In this document: in pieces, positions 17,919 to 26,828 of the stretch
How positions within the stretch are numbered: position 1 is the stretch's first letter
Layout of the letters: each line of letters opens with the position of its first letter
Source: Paraburkholderia caffeinilytica
Lineage (GTDB): Bacteria; Pseudomonadota; Gammaproteobacteria; Burkholderiales; Burkholderiaceae
Direction: 5' to 3'
DNA: 64,000 nucleotides
Assembly: GCF_003368325.1 (NCBI RefSeq)
Contig: NZ_CP031466.1
Span: forward strand, 682,001-746,000
Program-made: the position numbers and the translations under genes
Notes under the pieces: model-generated
What the model saw: only the letters and a program-made list of their open reading frames with translations
Database searches by the model: none
What the model was told of the DNA's origin: nothing

Positions 17919-17958
17919 TCGCCTGACAGCGCCTCGCTGCACGCCGGCGAGCGTTCGC

Positions 17959-18549
17959 TCAGATGATCAGACGGGAGACCTTGGTTCCTTCGAGCGAGAT
18001 ACCGGCCATCAGGCCGCCGTTCGTCAGCACAAAAGCTTCGACCGGGCTGGTGGCGGTCGACGTATCGACCGCGCCGTTCGCGCCGACCTTCAGCACGGCG
18101 ACCGTTGCATCGGCGCCTGCCGCCCATCCCTGGCTGCTGAGGAATGTGTTGAGTGCTTCTTGTGTCATGAACAGGAAAATCAACGCTTTGGACTGAGCGC
18201 CGATCTGCAAACCGAACGAACCCGCAACGGTGCTGTAGTAGCCGGTTGTGCTTCCAGCCACACGCAACGCGCCTTCGCCGTATTGCCCGCCAATCCAGAA
18301 GCCCGCCGAAATCACCGACGGGAACACGAGCACGCCGCGCGCCTTCGCGACCAGTTCACGCGAGCCGGCGACGTTCGCGTAAAGGCGTGACAAGGTGGAA
18401 TCGACGCCGGCGTTGATCGTGTCGCGCTTGCCGGCGTTCGCCGAGGGAGACGCGCTCGAGGATGGCGAGGTGGTCGTGCAGCCGGCGAGGCCAAGACCCG
18501 CCGTGGCCAAAGCGGCGCTCGTGGTCATGATGAATTGTCGTCTGCGCAT
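17959..18549 (-). CDS. SYLF-domain (YSC84/BPSL1445-like) lipoprotein
   Basis: 196 aa. The N-terminus MRRRQFIMTTSAALATAGLG has a twin-arginine-like RRRQF and then a lipobox LAGC, so it is a lipoprotein possibly sent by Tat. The rest is a SYLF lipid-binding domain (LVAKARGVLVFPSVISAGFW, GEGALRV, TTGYYSTVAGSFGLQIGAQS). It resembles Burkholderia pseudomallei BPSL1445. GGAGAACGATT precedes the ATG at 18549. Proposed to bind phospholipid at the envelope; the precise role is unknown. Confidence 0.9.
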   Translation of the reverse strand: MRRRQFIMTTSAALATAGLGLAGCTTTSPSSSASPSANAGKRDTINAGVDSTLSRLYANVAGSRELVAKARGVLVFPSVISAGFWIGGQYGEGALRVAGSTTGYYSTVAGSFGLQIGAQSKALIFLFMTQEALNTFLSSQGWAAGADATVAVLKVGANGAVDTSTATSPVEAFVLTNGGLMAGISLEGTKVSRLII

Positions 18550-18753
18550 AATCGTTCTCCTTGTGCGTAATGAAGGTTGCGTTTTCTTGTGTAACAGGGC
18601 GTGCTGTGGCGCGGCTTGTCCGTACACCGGCAGCCCCTATGCCCGCTAACCAGCATTTCGCGTGCCCGACGCCACAGCCCGTGGGTCAGACAACCGTAAT
18701 GCGCTGACGTTCGCAGGGATTCGCGGCGTTCAACGTCGCGAATCCCTCGATCC

Positions 18754-20142
18754 TTACGCCGCCGGACGGATATTCTGATTGTGGCGGAACAGGTTGCGCG
18801 GGTCGTAGCGGTTCTTCACGGCGACGAGACGCGCGTAGTTCGGTCCATACGCGTCAGCCACCCGGCCGCCTTCCTCCTGCGTCATGAAGTTGACGTACAC
18901 GCTGCCCAGCGCGAACGGCGCGGCCGCGTCGAAGAACGCGCGGGCCCAGGCAATGCAGCGCTCGTCGTCGCTCGCGTCGTCCCAACGGCCATGCACGTTC
19001 ATCGCGTACTGCGTGTCGCGGCTCGAATAGGCCGTGGCTTCGACCGGCACCCGGCTCGTCTGTGCGCCGATCTGCCCGAAGAAGATTTCGCATTGCGGCG
19101 AGGGCAGCTTGCCGATCGCATCGATCAATGCGTCGATGAGACCGTCCGATATTTTGTCGAGGTTGTGCGACTTCCAGTAGTTGCGAGCGCCCGGCGTCAG
19201 CAGCGGATCGAAAGCCTGTTGCCACATGGCGTACGGCATCGGCCCAAGATGTTCGCCGACCGGCGTGCCGAAGCCGCGTACGGCCTCCACCACGGACGGC
19301 CCGTTTTCGACCGGACCCGAGTAGCACATCGCGAATACGATGACCGGCTTGCCGTGCGCTTCGGGCGGCAGGAACGGCAGCGGCGGCGCAAGCCGCAAAA
19401 CGGCCCATACGCTCAACTCTTCCGGCATCTGTTCCGCAGCCTTGCGGTACTGGAGCAGGGCATTTTTCGCCTGATCGAGCGGCAGCACGACGAGGCCGCC
19501 GTACACGAGCGGTCCAACCGGATGCAGCGCGAACTCGAAGCGCGTCACGACGCCGAAATTGCCGCCGCCGCCGCGAATCGCCCAGAACAGATCGTCATGC
19601 GAGCCGGCGCTCGCGCGTAGCAGCTCGCCGTCGGCGGTGACCACGTCCGCTGAAATCAGATTGTCGACGGTCATGCCGTATCTGCGGCTCAGCCAGCCGA
19701 ATCCGCCACCGAGCGTCAGGCCTGCCACGCCGGTGGTCGAATTGATGCCGAGCGGCGTGGCGAGCCCGAACGCTTGCGCCTCATGGTCGAAATCGCCGAG
19801 CGTGGCGCCTGGTTCGACATACGCGCGCCGCGCTACCGGATCGATCTGGACCGATTTCATCGGCAACAGGTCGATCACGAGGCCGTCGTCGCACAGCGCG
19901 GTGCCGGCAATGTTATGGCCGCCGCTGTGTACCGCCAGCGGCAGATTGTTGTCGCGCGCGAACGCCACGCCACGGCGCACGTCGGCTACGCCGGCGCAGC
20001 GCAGGATCATCGCCGGATGCCGGTCGATCATTGCATTCCAGATGCTGCGGGCCTTGTCGAAACCCGCGTCGCCGGGCCGCAACAGTTCGCCCCGGATCGC
20101 GGCTTTGAGCTCTTCAGCGGCGCTGCTGGACACGCTAACCAT
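18754..20142 (-). CDS. Secreted-type FAD-linked oxidase (berberine bridge/glycolate-oxidase-like, PCMH fold)
   Basis: 462 aa from the ATG at 20142 (RBS AGGTG). It is an FAD-binding PCMH-type oxidoreductase with a C-terminal BBE motif. The block VHSGGHNIAG holds the His that usually carries 8-alpha-linked FAD; GVAGLTLGGGFGWLSRRYGM and IRGGGGNFGVVTRFEF follow. The C-terminus NRYDPRNLFRHNQNIRP is the BBE signature. The position that supplies the second Cys-FAD bond in bicovalent relatives is Phe here, so a single covalent link is expected. It probably oxidises a sugar, alcohol or related metabolite to give peroxide. No signal peptide is seen. Confidence 0.88.
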   Translation of the reverse strand: MVSVSSSAAEELKAAIRGELLRPGDAGFDKARSIWNAMIDRHPAMILRCAGVADVRRGVAFARDNNLPLAVHSGGHNIAGTALCDDGLVIDLLPMKSVQIDPVARRAYVEPGATLGDFDHEAQAFGLATPLGINSTTGVAGLTLGGGFGWLSRRYGMTVDNLISADVVTADGELLRASAGSHDDLFWAIRGGGGNFGVVTRFEFALHPVGPLVYGGLVVLPLDQAKNALLQYRKAAEQMPEELSVWAVLRLAPPLPFLPPEAHGKPVIVFAMCYSGPVENGPSVVEAVRGFGTPVGEHLGPMPYAMWQQAFDPLLTPGARNYWKSHNLDKISDGLIDALIDAIGKLPSPQCEIFFGQIGAQTSRVPVEATAYSSRDTQYAMNVHGRWDDASDDERCIAWARAFFDAAAPFALGSVYVNFMTQEEGGRVADAYGPNYARLVAVKNRYDPRNLFRHNQNIRPAA

Positions 20143-20563
20143 GACACACCTCCACACGTGATGGGCGACGCTCTCGAAGCACAATTCAGCTGAACAAAGT
20201 AAATTGAAAGCGTCTGGACAGGTTCAAACTGCGTCCAGTAAACGGCCCCGCTTCCGTAAGTCAAACGAAGGTAAACCCGCGTCTGCGATCGACGCCGCGC
20301 GAACGCGCGCGTGGCAAGTGTCCGCGCGTCGCGGCACGAGTCATGGCGCCGTCGCCGCTGCGTATGGTGGAAATGCTTCGGGAAAAGACCGCGAGGGGAA
20401 GTGTTGGTTGTGCTCCGTGGTGGTGGCCGCGCGGCGACACTTTCGCGGACGAACGGTGGCATTTTCGGTTACGTGGCGTGCGGAAGTGTCGATTTACACG
20501 CTGTTTCGCACGGAGGATTATGCCCGTATCGACTTGTTCGCAATCCATTGCAGGGGAGGCGTC

Positions 20564-21550
20564 ATGTTCATGCAAGCTCTCGTTCTCAAGCAGCACAACG
20601 GCCCGCTCGAACTGACCGAACTGCCGCGCCCCGAGCCTGCGCGGGGTGAGGTGCTGGTGCGAATCGCCGCGAGCGGTCTGAATCCGCTCGACACCAAAAT
20701 CCGCGCCGGCACCGCCGGGCACGCGAGACATCCGTTGCCGGCGGTGCTGGGGATCGACATGGCCGGCGTCGTCGAGGCAGTGGGCGCAGGTGTCGACAGG
20801 TTCAAGGCAGGTGACCAGGTATACGGAATGACGGGCGGCGTGGGCGGCCTGCAAGGCTCGCTGGCGCAATTCGCATCCGTCGATGCGGATCTGCTGGCCT
20901 TGAAACCGTCCAATCTCTCGATGCGCGAAGCCGCTGCGCTGCCGCTTGCTTTCATCACGGCGTACTCGGGCATTGTCGATCGCGCGCATTTACGCGCAGG
21001 GCAAACGGTGCTTGTGCATGGCGGGGCGGGCGGGGTCGGATACGTCTCGGTGCAGTTGGCGCTCGCGCTCGGCGCGAAGGTTTCAGCGACGGTCAGCGAG
21101 CGCGACCGTCGTGTGGTTGAGGCGCTCGGCGCCAGGCCGATCGACTACCGTGCGCAGTCGGTCGAGCAATATGTCCAGTCCGCGACGGATGGCGTGGGTT
21201 TCGATCTGGTCGTCGATACGGTCGGCGGGGCGACGCTCGACGCATCGTTCGCCGCAGTGCGGCATTTCGGCCATGTGGTGAGCGCGCTCGGGTGGGGCAC
21301 GCATGCGCTGGCGCCGCTGTCGTTTCGGGAAGCCACCTATTCGGGCGTGTTCACGCTGCATGCGTTGCTTTCCGGCAAAGGCCGCGCGCATCACGGCGAG
21401 ATGCTGCATGTGGCGGCACGGCTCGCTGAAGAAGGCAAACTCGCGCCCCGCCTCGACGCACGGCGCTTTGATTTGAGTTCCGCGCAACTTGCTTACGACG
21501 CACTGGCCGACGCTAGCGCGCGAGGCAAGGTTGTGGTCGAGGTGAGCTGA
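20564..21550 (+). CDS. Zinc-independent MDR-family NADPH:quinone oxidoreductase
   Basis: 328 aa. The start at 20564 follows GGGGAGG; an ATG two codons later (MQALVLKQHNG) is equally possible. The medium-chain dehydrogenase fold is shown by ASGLNPLDTKIRAG, LGIDMAGVVEAVGAGVDRFK, and the nucleotide-binding VHGGAGGVGYVSVQLALALG. Zinc-ligand cysteines are absent, which matches the quinone oxidoreductase/enoyl-reductase branch. It reduces quinones or conjugated carbonyls with NADPH. It is divergent from the FAD oxidase with about 420 bases between. Confidence 0.9.
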   Translation: MFMQALVLKQHNGPLELTELPRPEPARGEVLVRIAASGLNPLDTKIRAGTAGHARHPLPAVLGIDMAGVVEAVGAGVDRFKAGDQVYGMTGGVGGLQGSLAQFASVDADLLALKPSNLSMREAAALPLAFITAYSGIVDRAHLRAGQTVLVHGGAGGVGYVSVQLALALGAKVSATVSERDRRVVEALGARPIDYRAQSVEQYVQSATDGVGFDLVVDTVGGATLDASFAAVRHFGHVVSALGWGTHALAPLSFREATYSGVFTLHALLSGKGRAHHGEMLHVAARLAEEGKLAPRLDARRFDLSSAQLAYDALADASARGKVVVEVS

Positions 21551-22360
21551 GCACGACGTTGAACGCGCGTATTGTTGCGTGCTTTTGGATCGGCCCTCGG
21601 CGAGGCCGCCGTTCACGATCGGATTCCGACCCGTAACTGCCTGATTCGGCTTTCACAGTTGTTTAGTGGGGCGGCGCACGGATAACCGTTGTGCGGACGC
21701 GGTGTGATGGTCGATGTGTGTAACGGAGCGTGCCTTGTTTGCGCGAGTGGTGGGTCGGGCTGCGTCGTACTGTCTGTGTGATTGCCCTCACTCCTGTCTT
21801 TTTAAATTCTCTTTTGTGTCCGGGCAAACACATAGGCGAAACGTTTGTTCGCGTCGCGGTCCACTCATCTACCCGGGAACTGCTTACTCTTGAGTAAAGA
21901 GTTCGCATGCGATCGCTCGGTTCATCTGATGAAGCGATCCGGGATTGAATTGGCAATAATAGTTTGGACTGCATATCTAAAGATAGAAATTTGCGGCGCT
22001 GTCAAAAACGGTAATTAACGCTCTTTGACAGTTGTGCAACGCAATTAATCGAAAAAAGGCCGGCAATCCCGTATTGCGTTGGGTAGCGCACGGTCATCGG
22101 ATGGCGCTCCGCATAACTTCAACCTCCATCAGGCCCCTGCTGTGCTCTTTTCAAACCTTTGTTCGTGCACAGCCAGTCGCTTCTTCCGGATCACGTCGAA
22201 TCGGAAAGGGTTTCTCTGCGAATGAGATGCCGGGCATCGCGTGGTTTTCGTGCGATGCCCGGCAATGTCGACCGGGCTTTGAAGTTTCATTTTTTACGGC
22301 GAACAGAGATTCACTCGCTATCTGGGTCGATCTTTCGATCGATATGATTAGGAGAATAAA
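21551..22360. promoter_or_regulatory. 810-base AT-richer leader upstream of the glycine-rich repeat protein
   Basis: No domain-bearing gene. A 110-codon frame at 22032-22364 overlaps the start of the next gene and shows no family features. AT content is higher than in the flanks between 21780 and 22060. Notable parts are an inverted repeat CTGTCAAA/TTTGACAG (21999-22006 with 22024-22031), whose right arm contains a perfect -35 hexamer TTGACA, and a 13-bp hairpin at 22228-22264. The AGGAG site for the downstream gene lies at 22350-22354. Confidence 0.55.
22228..22264 (+). promoter_or_regulatory. 13-bp perfect hairpin in the leader of the glycine-rich protein gene
   Basis: TGCCGGGCATCGC (22228-22240) pairs perfectly with 22252-22264 across an 11-base loop GTGGTTTTCGT, about 100 bases before the start codon. 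There is no T-run, so a plain terminator is unlikely. A leader mRNA structure or a protein site is inferred. Confidence 0.5.
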
Positions 22361-23548
22361 ATGAAAAAGCAAAACGGGGACGCGCGGACGTTGAGGACAG
22401 GACGAGCGGTATTGGCGGTTGCCGTGAGTCTTTATGCGGCGATGACGAGTGCTCAAACGAGCGCGGCTGCACCGCCGGAGCCGTCCACAAGTTCGGCGAA
22501 GTTGATGGTTGCGCAAGTATTGCCGGTTGATTGTGCGTTATTCGATGCGCTCAGCTGCAAGCTGGAAGACAGTGGATCGCGGACATTCGGTGGAAGTGGG
22601 GTAGCTGCGGACGCGGGCCTGGGGTCGACATCGGCATCGGGTTCGCAGGGCAGCAATGGCAGCGGGATTTCGTCGACTGGGTCGAGCGCTAACGGCGGTG
22701 GAGGCGGATCGACGTCCGCCTCGGCGGGACTCGGTGCCGGGAATACAGGGAGCGGCAGTGGGGGAAAGGGTGGGACGGGGAACGGTGGGACAGGTAGTGG
22801 TGGGACAGGTAGTGGTGGGACAGGTAGTGGCGGGACAGGTAGCGGTGGGACAGGTAGCGGTGGGGCAGGTAGCGGTGGGGCAGGCAGTGGTGGGGCAGGC
22901 AGTGGTGGGGCAGGCAGTGGTGGGACAGGCAGTGGTGGGACAGGCAGTGGTGGGGCAGGCAGTGGTGGGGCAGGCAGTGGTGGGGCAGGCAGTGGTGGGA
23001 CAGGCAGTGGTGGGACAGGCAGTGGTGGGGCAGGCAGTGGTGGGGCAGGCAGTGGTGGGACAGGCAGTGGTGGGACAGGCAGTGGTGGGGCAGGCAGTGG
23101 TGGGACAGGTAGTGGTGGGACAGGCAGTGGTGGGACAGGCAGTGGTGGGACGGGAAGTGGTGGGACAGGCCACGGTGGGACGGGAAGTGGTGGGGCAGGC
23201 CACGGTGGGACGGGAAGTGGTGGGGCAGGCCACGGTGGGACGGGTAGTGGTGGGACAGGCAGCGGTGGGACAGGGAGTGGCGGGACAGGCAGCGGTGATG
23301 GCGGCCACGGCCATGGTGACGGCGGTCACGGCGATGGCGGGAAAGGCGACGGTGGCCACGGCAATGGCGGTCACGGCGACGGTGGCCACGGCAATGGCGG
23401 TCACGGCGATGGTGGTAAAGGCGACGGCGGTCACGGCGATGGCGGCAAAGGCAACAGCGGTCACAGCAGCGGCAACGGAGGCAACGGAGGCAACGGAGGC
23501 AACGGAGGCAACGGCGGCAGCGGCGGCAGCGGAGGCCACGGCCATTAA
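22361..23548 (+). CDS. Secreted glycine-rich tandem-repeat protein (PE-PGRS-like composition)
   Basis: 395 aa, start 22361 with AGGAG 7 bases upstream. A signal peptide is plausible (hydrophobic core about residues 16-31, cut near TSAQT). Residues 40-75 are non-repetitive with a Cys pair ([15 protein letters not shown]). From about 137 come 35 perfect pentads GG(T/A)G(S/N/H), then about 85 residues of GDGGHG/GNGGHG/GDGGKG units and a final NGGNGG run ending GGHGH. The glycine pentads suggest an extended fibrous domain. The His/Asp-rich end could bind divalent metal; this is speculative. No relative with a known function is recognised. Confidence 0.8.
   Translation: MKKQNGDARTLRTGRAVLAVAVSLYAAMTSAQTSAAAPPEPSTSSAKLMVAQVLPVDCALFDALSCKLEDSGSRTFGGSGVAADAGLGSTSASGSQGSNGSGISSTGSSANGGGGGSTSASAGLGAGNTGSGSGGKGGTGNGGTGSGGTGSGGTGSGGTGSGGTGSGGAGSGGAGSGGAGSGGAGSGGTGSGGTGSGGAGSGGAGSGGAGSGGTGSGGTGSGGAGSGGAGSGGTGSGGTGSGGAGSGGTGSGGTGSGGTGSGGTGSGGTGHGGTGSGGAGHGGTGSGGAGHGGTGSGGTGSGGTGSGGTGSGDGGHGHGDGGHGDGGKGDGGHGNGGHGDGGHGNGGHGDGGKGDGGHGDGGKGNSGHSSGNGGNGGNGGNGGNGGSGGSGGHGH
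22769..23293 (+). repeat. 35 tandem copies of a 15-bp unit
   Basis: 525 bases of uninterrupted 15-base units of the form GGTGGGACAGGCAGT or GGTGGGGCAGGCAGT, all in frame with the glycine-rich protein. Near-identical units imply recent expansion by slippage or unequal recombination, so copy number probably differs between strains. Because units are multiples of three, other frames also stay open and produce artefactual ORFs on both strands. Confidence 0.95.
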
Positions 23549-23742
23549 CGCATCTTGCTAACCTGAGCGAGCGCACGGGCGGCCGGCAAACGGCCGCCCG
23601 TGCCGCTTCAATCACGTGCCTTCTCAAGCTCCGCAAGCATCCACTCGACCCGATCCACGGAAACACAAACAACGCCCGCCTGCCAGCGTGCAGTCCGTGA
23701 TTAAATACCGAGGCCTCGCTCGCCATGTAAAACGCTAGCGCC

Positions 23743-24657
23743 ATGCCCCGGCGGGCACATCGCAACAGTCCACTCAGAACGGAGTTCGCGTTGAACAACA
23801 AACAGGCCTTGCTACCGCAAGCCCCCTTGCGAATTGCGGCTGCTCAAGCGCAACCGGTTTCCGGCGATATCGCGTCGAACATTGCCAGGACAGTCGAACT
23901 GACCGGCATTGCCGCCGACCTCGGCGCGAAACTGGTGGTCTTTCCCGAAAAATTCCTGAGCGGCTACGAACCCGACCTGATTGCCGGCGACCCCGCGAAA
24001 TACGCCTTCGACGAACACGACGCGCGGCTCGAACCGATTCGGGAAATCTGCCGTCGGCGCGAGATCGCCGTGATCGTCGGTGCGGCAACGCGCAGTATGG
24101 GCAACGCGAACGGCCTTCATATTTCGTCGCTGGTATTCAACCGTTCCGGCGAGCTGATCGAGCCGTATCACAAGCAGCATCTCTACCGCAGCGAGACGAA
24201 GATTTACCAGCCCGGCATACAAGGCTGCATGCTGGAGATCGACGGATGGCGGCTCGCGCTCGGAGTGTGCTACGACGCCGGTTTTCCGGAGCACGCGCGC
24301 AACGCCGCGGTGAACGGCGCGCACGCGTATCTGGTGAGCGGGCTTTTCAGCGTGAAGACTGGCTATCACCAGTCACGTGTCTGGTTTCCCGCGCGTGCTT
24401 TCGACAACACCTTGTACGTGCTGTTGTCGAACCACATCGGCACCACTGGCGGCTGGGAAACGTGCGGGGCGAGCGCGATCTGGGGCCCTTATGGCGACGT
24501 GGTGAAGGAAGCCGGCCGCGATTGCGAAGAAGTGATCAGCGCGCTACTCGATCCGGCTGTGCTAGCCGATGTTCGCGAGCGCGAAACGGTGCTGGCGGAT
24601 TTCATGGCGCACGCCGACGAGGCGGCGGGTGGCTACGTGGTGCGTCGTCTGGATTAA
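23743..24657 (+). CDS. Carbon-nitrogen hydrolase (nitrilase superfamily)
   Basis: 304 aa from the ATG at 23743; the TTG at 23791 has a better-placed CGGAG and matches family length, so the true protein may start there. The Glu-Lys-Cys triad is visible: Glu in VVFPEKFLSGYEP, Lys in PYHKQHLYRSE, Cys in LGVCYDAGFPEHAR. The enzyme cleaves a non-peptide C-N bond (amide, carbamoyl or omega-amide); substrate is not deducible. It stands alone between the repeat protein and the FKBP gene. Confidence 0.9.
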   Translation: MPRRAHRNSPLRTEFALNNKQALLPQAPLRIAAAQAQPVSGDIASNIARTVELTGIAADLGAKLVVFPEKFLSGYEPDLIAGDPAKYAFDEHDARLEPIREICRRREIAVIVGAATRSMGNANGLHISSLVFNRSGELIEPYHKQHLYRSETKIYQPGIQGCMLEIDGWRLALGVCYDAGFPEHARNAAVNGAHAYLVSGLFSVKTGYHQSRVWFPARAFDNTLYVLLSNHIGTTGGWETCGASAIWGPYGDVVKEAGRDCEEVISALLDPAVLADVRERETVLADFMAHADEAAGGYVVRRLD

Positions 24658-24773
24658 TCGCACGGCGGCGTCGCTCAACTGCCATTGCCCTGTGATTGCC
24701 CGGCATCGCCGGGCGGCGGAATGCAGCACGTCATCCGCTACAATGACGCGCACTACCCACCTGGAGACTCGCC

Positions 24774-25172
24774 TTGAAATCTATCGTTGCTTTGGTCGCC
24801 GCGGCTGTTCTTTCTTCCACGGCGATGGCCGCTTCCACCATTGAGAAACTGCCTTCCGGCGTAATCGTGGAACATCTTACGCAGGGCACGGGTGCCCAGC
24901 CTGCCGCAGACGATGTCGTGAAGGTCAACTATCGCGGCACGCTCGCTAACGGCACCGAGTTCGATAGCTCGGCGAAGCATGGCGGTCCGGCAACCTTCCC
25001 GCTCAACCGCGTGATTCCGTGCTGGACGCAAGGCGTGCAAAAGATGAAGGTCGGCGGCAAAGCCAAGCTGACCTGCCCGTCGGCCACGGCTTATGGCGAG
25101 CGCGGCGTCGGCCCGATTCCGCCGAATAGCGACCTGACGTTTGAAGTCGAGCTCGTCGGTATCGTCAAGTAA
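24774..25172 (+). CDS. Periplasmic FKBP-type peptidyl-prolyl isomerase
   Basis: 132 aa. It starts with TTG at 24774, chosen because CTGGAG lies 7 bases upstream and the translation gives a clean signal peptide (MKSIVALVAAAVLSSTAMAA). The mature part is one FKBP domain with VNYRGTLANGTEFDSS, the hydrophobic pocket residues, VIPCWTQGVQKMKVGGKAKL and YGERGVGPIPPNSDLTFEVEL. It catalyses proline isomerisation in the periplasm. The gene is followed by its own terminator. Confidence 0.93.
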   Translation: MKSIVALVAAAVLSSTAMAASTIEKLPSGVIVEHLTQGTGAQPAADDVVKVNYRGTLANGTEFDSSAKHGGPATFPLNRVIPCWTQGVQKMKVGGKAKLTCPSATAYGERGVGPIPPNSDLTFEVELVGIVK

Positions 25173-25197
25173 TATCGCGCGAAGTGCGCTGAGACCG

Positions 25198-25235
25198 AAC
25201 CCCGCTCCGGAGATCGAAGCGGGGTTTTTTCTTTT
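25198..25235 (+). terminator. Rho-independent terminator of the FKBP gene
   Basis: 9-bp stem AACCCCGCT (25198-25206) with 25218-25226, 11-base loop, then a T-rich tail. Confidence 0.92.
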
Positions 25236-25321
25236 TCAGCGCACTACCGCGCTGCATTGATCCGCTGAATTCTATTTGCGATGAAGCATCGAGATGCTCG
25301 CGCGGCTATCGGGCCTGACAT

Positions 25322-25565
25322 GTCTTCGATCGTCCGAATTATCTGGAAGAAGGAAAGTTCTGGTCTTACTCGGCCGGCGCAAATAGCATCGACACATACG
25401 CACTAGTGGAGACCGCAATAAAGCCGACGCCGAAGAACATCCGCGATCGACCCATTCAATAAGAACCGGGTCGGCGGAGCATTGATCTACTATCGGAGAT
25501 TGACGGGCTCGAGCGCCGACAGTCCGATCGTCAGGCAGCGCGGCACGTGCAATCGGATCACATAG
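25322..25565 (+). pseudogene. Decayed fragment resembling the C-terminus of a MipA/OmpV-type outer-membrane protein
   Basis: No intact gene here, but two coding-like segments remain. One frame from 25322 reads about 46 codons (YLEEGKFWSYSAGANSIDTY) to a stop at 25460. A second frame, continuous from about 25452 to the TAG at 25563-25565, reads GGALIYYRRLTGSSADSPIV and then RQRG. The LTGSSADSPIV block resembles the last strands of MipA/OmpV proteins as I recall them. The change of frame suggests decay. Family assignment is tentative. Confidence 0.35.
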
Positions 25566-25729
25566 GGAATCGGCGTGGCGTATGCGCTTCGCTAAAAGCC
25601 GCGGCGCCTTTTTTAAAGTCCTGTTGCACTCGGTCGTTTACCCTCTGCGCGTGCGACGACACTGCAACGGCCGCTTTGCGCATTCCGGAAGATCCAGCCG
25701 TTATTCGTCGCGCGTCAGGAGCGTTTGCC

Positions 25730-26803
25730 ATGAACATCGACTTTCATTACGGGGTGGTCTATATCGTCGCCCGCATTGGCGGAATGGCACCCGCTGAGGC
25801 GCTCACGGTGGCGCATGCCTGCCAGTATGTCGACGACGCGACCACTTCAGGAATACTGCGTTTTTCCGGCGGCGAGACTTTCGAGCGTTTTGCCACCGCG
25901 CACAAGCTATTCGACTATACGAACACGGAAGACGACCAGAACCGGCTCGTATGGACCCCCTTTCATTTTCTGCCCGCCGGCGAGGGGGAGACGCTCGAAG
26001 AGAAGGCAGTGTGCCGGCCGGATAGCGCCGTGGCTCGCGAGGTGGTTCGCCGGGCGATCAGGCAGCGGGGCGGCGACACGGCACTGCACCGCCTGGGCGT
26101 GACGCTTCATGCGTACGTCGATACATGGGCCCACCAGGGTTTTGCCGGTATCGAAAGTCCAATGAACCGCGTTCATATGCTGGAGGCAGAAGATTGCACG
26201 CGGGAAGGCTGGCTTGCCCGTCTTACTCGCGCCACGCGGCATCTTGTCCAGCACATCGAGGAAGATGTACTGACGCTCGCATTGCCCGTCGGTCATGGGG
26301 CCGCGTTGCACTATCCCGACCAGCCGTGGGCGAAATGGCATTACATCGACGGCAGAAATGAAGCTGTCAAAAGGCACAATCTGCCGGAGTTCATGCAGGC
26401 GGCCGAGATGACTTGCCGCGCGGTGCGCGGCTATGTGGCGGGACGGGAAGATTTTGAATGCCAGCCCGGTTTGCCGGAAGATGCGAAAGCCGCGCTCACG
26501 AAGCTGCTCGACACCAACCGGAACCTGGACGACAACAAGCGTCTGCAGACCATTTGCGAAGCGGTGAAAACCGACGTCATTCCCGGCCTGTCAGAGTCGA
26601 TTCCGGACTATGTGCCCAAGGGACTCGGCTCCTGGAAATACAAAGCCACCGGTTTGCAGTCCGACGACGACAGCGGGGACCGCCCCCGGTGGAGCGATAT
26701 CTTCGAGAAAAGCGATTACCGGCGCTTTCACGACGCGGTCAAAGAGCACCGTTTCGTGATTACGCAGGAGATTCTGCCGGCTCGCGGACTACGGATTGCG
26801 TAA
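25730..26803 (+). CDS. DUF6765-like protein of unknown function
   Basis: 357 aa, start ATG 25730 with CAGGAG upstream; the frame is open further upstream but the leader is cysteine- and arginine-rich and unconvincing. It starts MNIDFHYGVVYIVARIGGM and contains HACQYVDDATTSG, and about 140 residues in HRLGVTLHAYVDTWAHQGFAG. These His/Asp clusters recall the helical metal-site pattern of zinc-dependent phospholipase C/S1-P1 nucleases. I recognise it as DUF6765-like but no reaction is established. The putative metal residues are an inference from spacing. It is flanked by a decayed gene and a divergent small ORF. Confidence 0.75.
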   Translation: MNIDFHYGVVYIVARIGGMAPAEALTVAHACQYVDDATTSGILRFSGGETFERFATAHKLFDYTNTEDDQNRLVWTPFHFLPAGEGETLEEKAVCRPDSAVAREVVRRAIRQRGGDTALHRLGVTLHAYVDTWAHQGFAGIESPMNRVHMLEAEDCTREGWLARLTRATRHLVQHIEEDVLTLALPVGHGAALHYPDQPWAKWHYIDGRNEAVKRHNLPEFMQAAEMTCRAVRGYVAGREDFECQPGLPEDAKAALTKLLDTNRNLDDNKRLQTICEAVKTDVIPGLSESIPDYVPKGLGSWKYKATGLQSDDDSGDRPRWSDIFEKSDYRRFHDAVKEHRFVITQEILPARGLRIA

Positions 26804-26828
26804 AGAGAGCGCGCTTTTGCGCGCCGTT

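Noticed and set aside
22032..22364. 110-codon plus-strand frame overlapping the glycine-rich protein start
   Set aside because: Runs through the perfect hairpin and the ribosome site of the next gene; no recognisable domain.
22769..23293. Possible CRISPR-like array
   Set aside because: Contiguous 15-bp units without spacers, in frame with a protein gene; no cas genes.
22538..23545. Minus-strand (Thr/Ala/Cys-Pro) and second plus-frame (Val/Gly/Gln) long open frames over the 15-bp repeats
   Set aside because: The repeat unit is a multiple of three, so any frame free of stops in one unit stays open. Only the frame with a ribosome site and signal peptide is kept.
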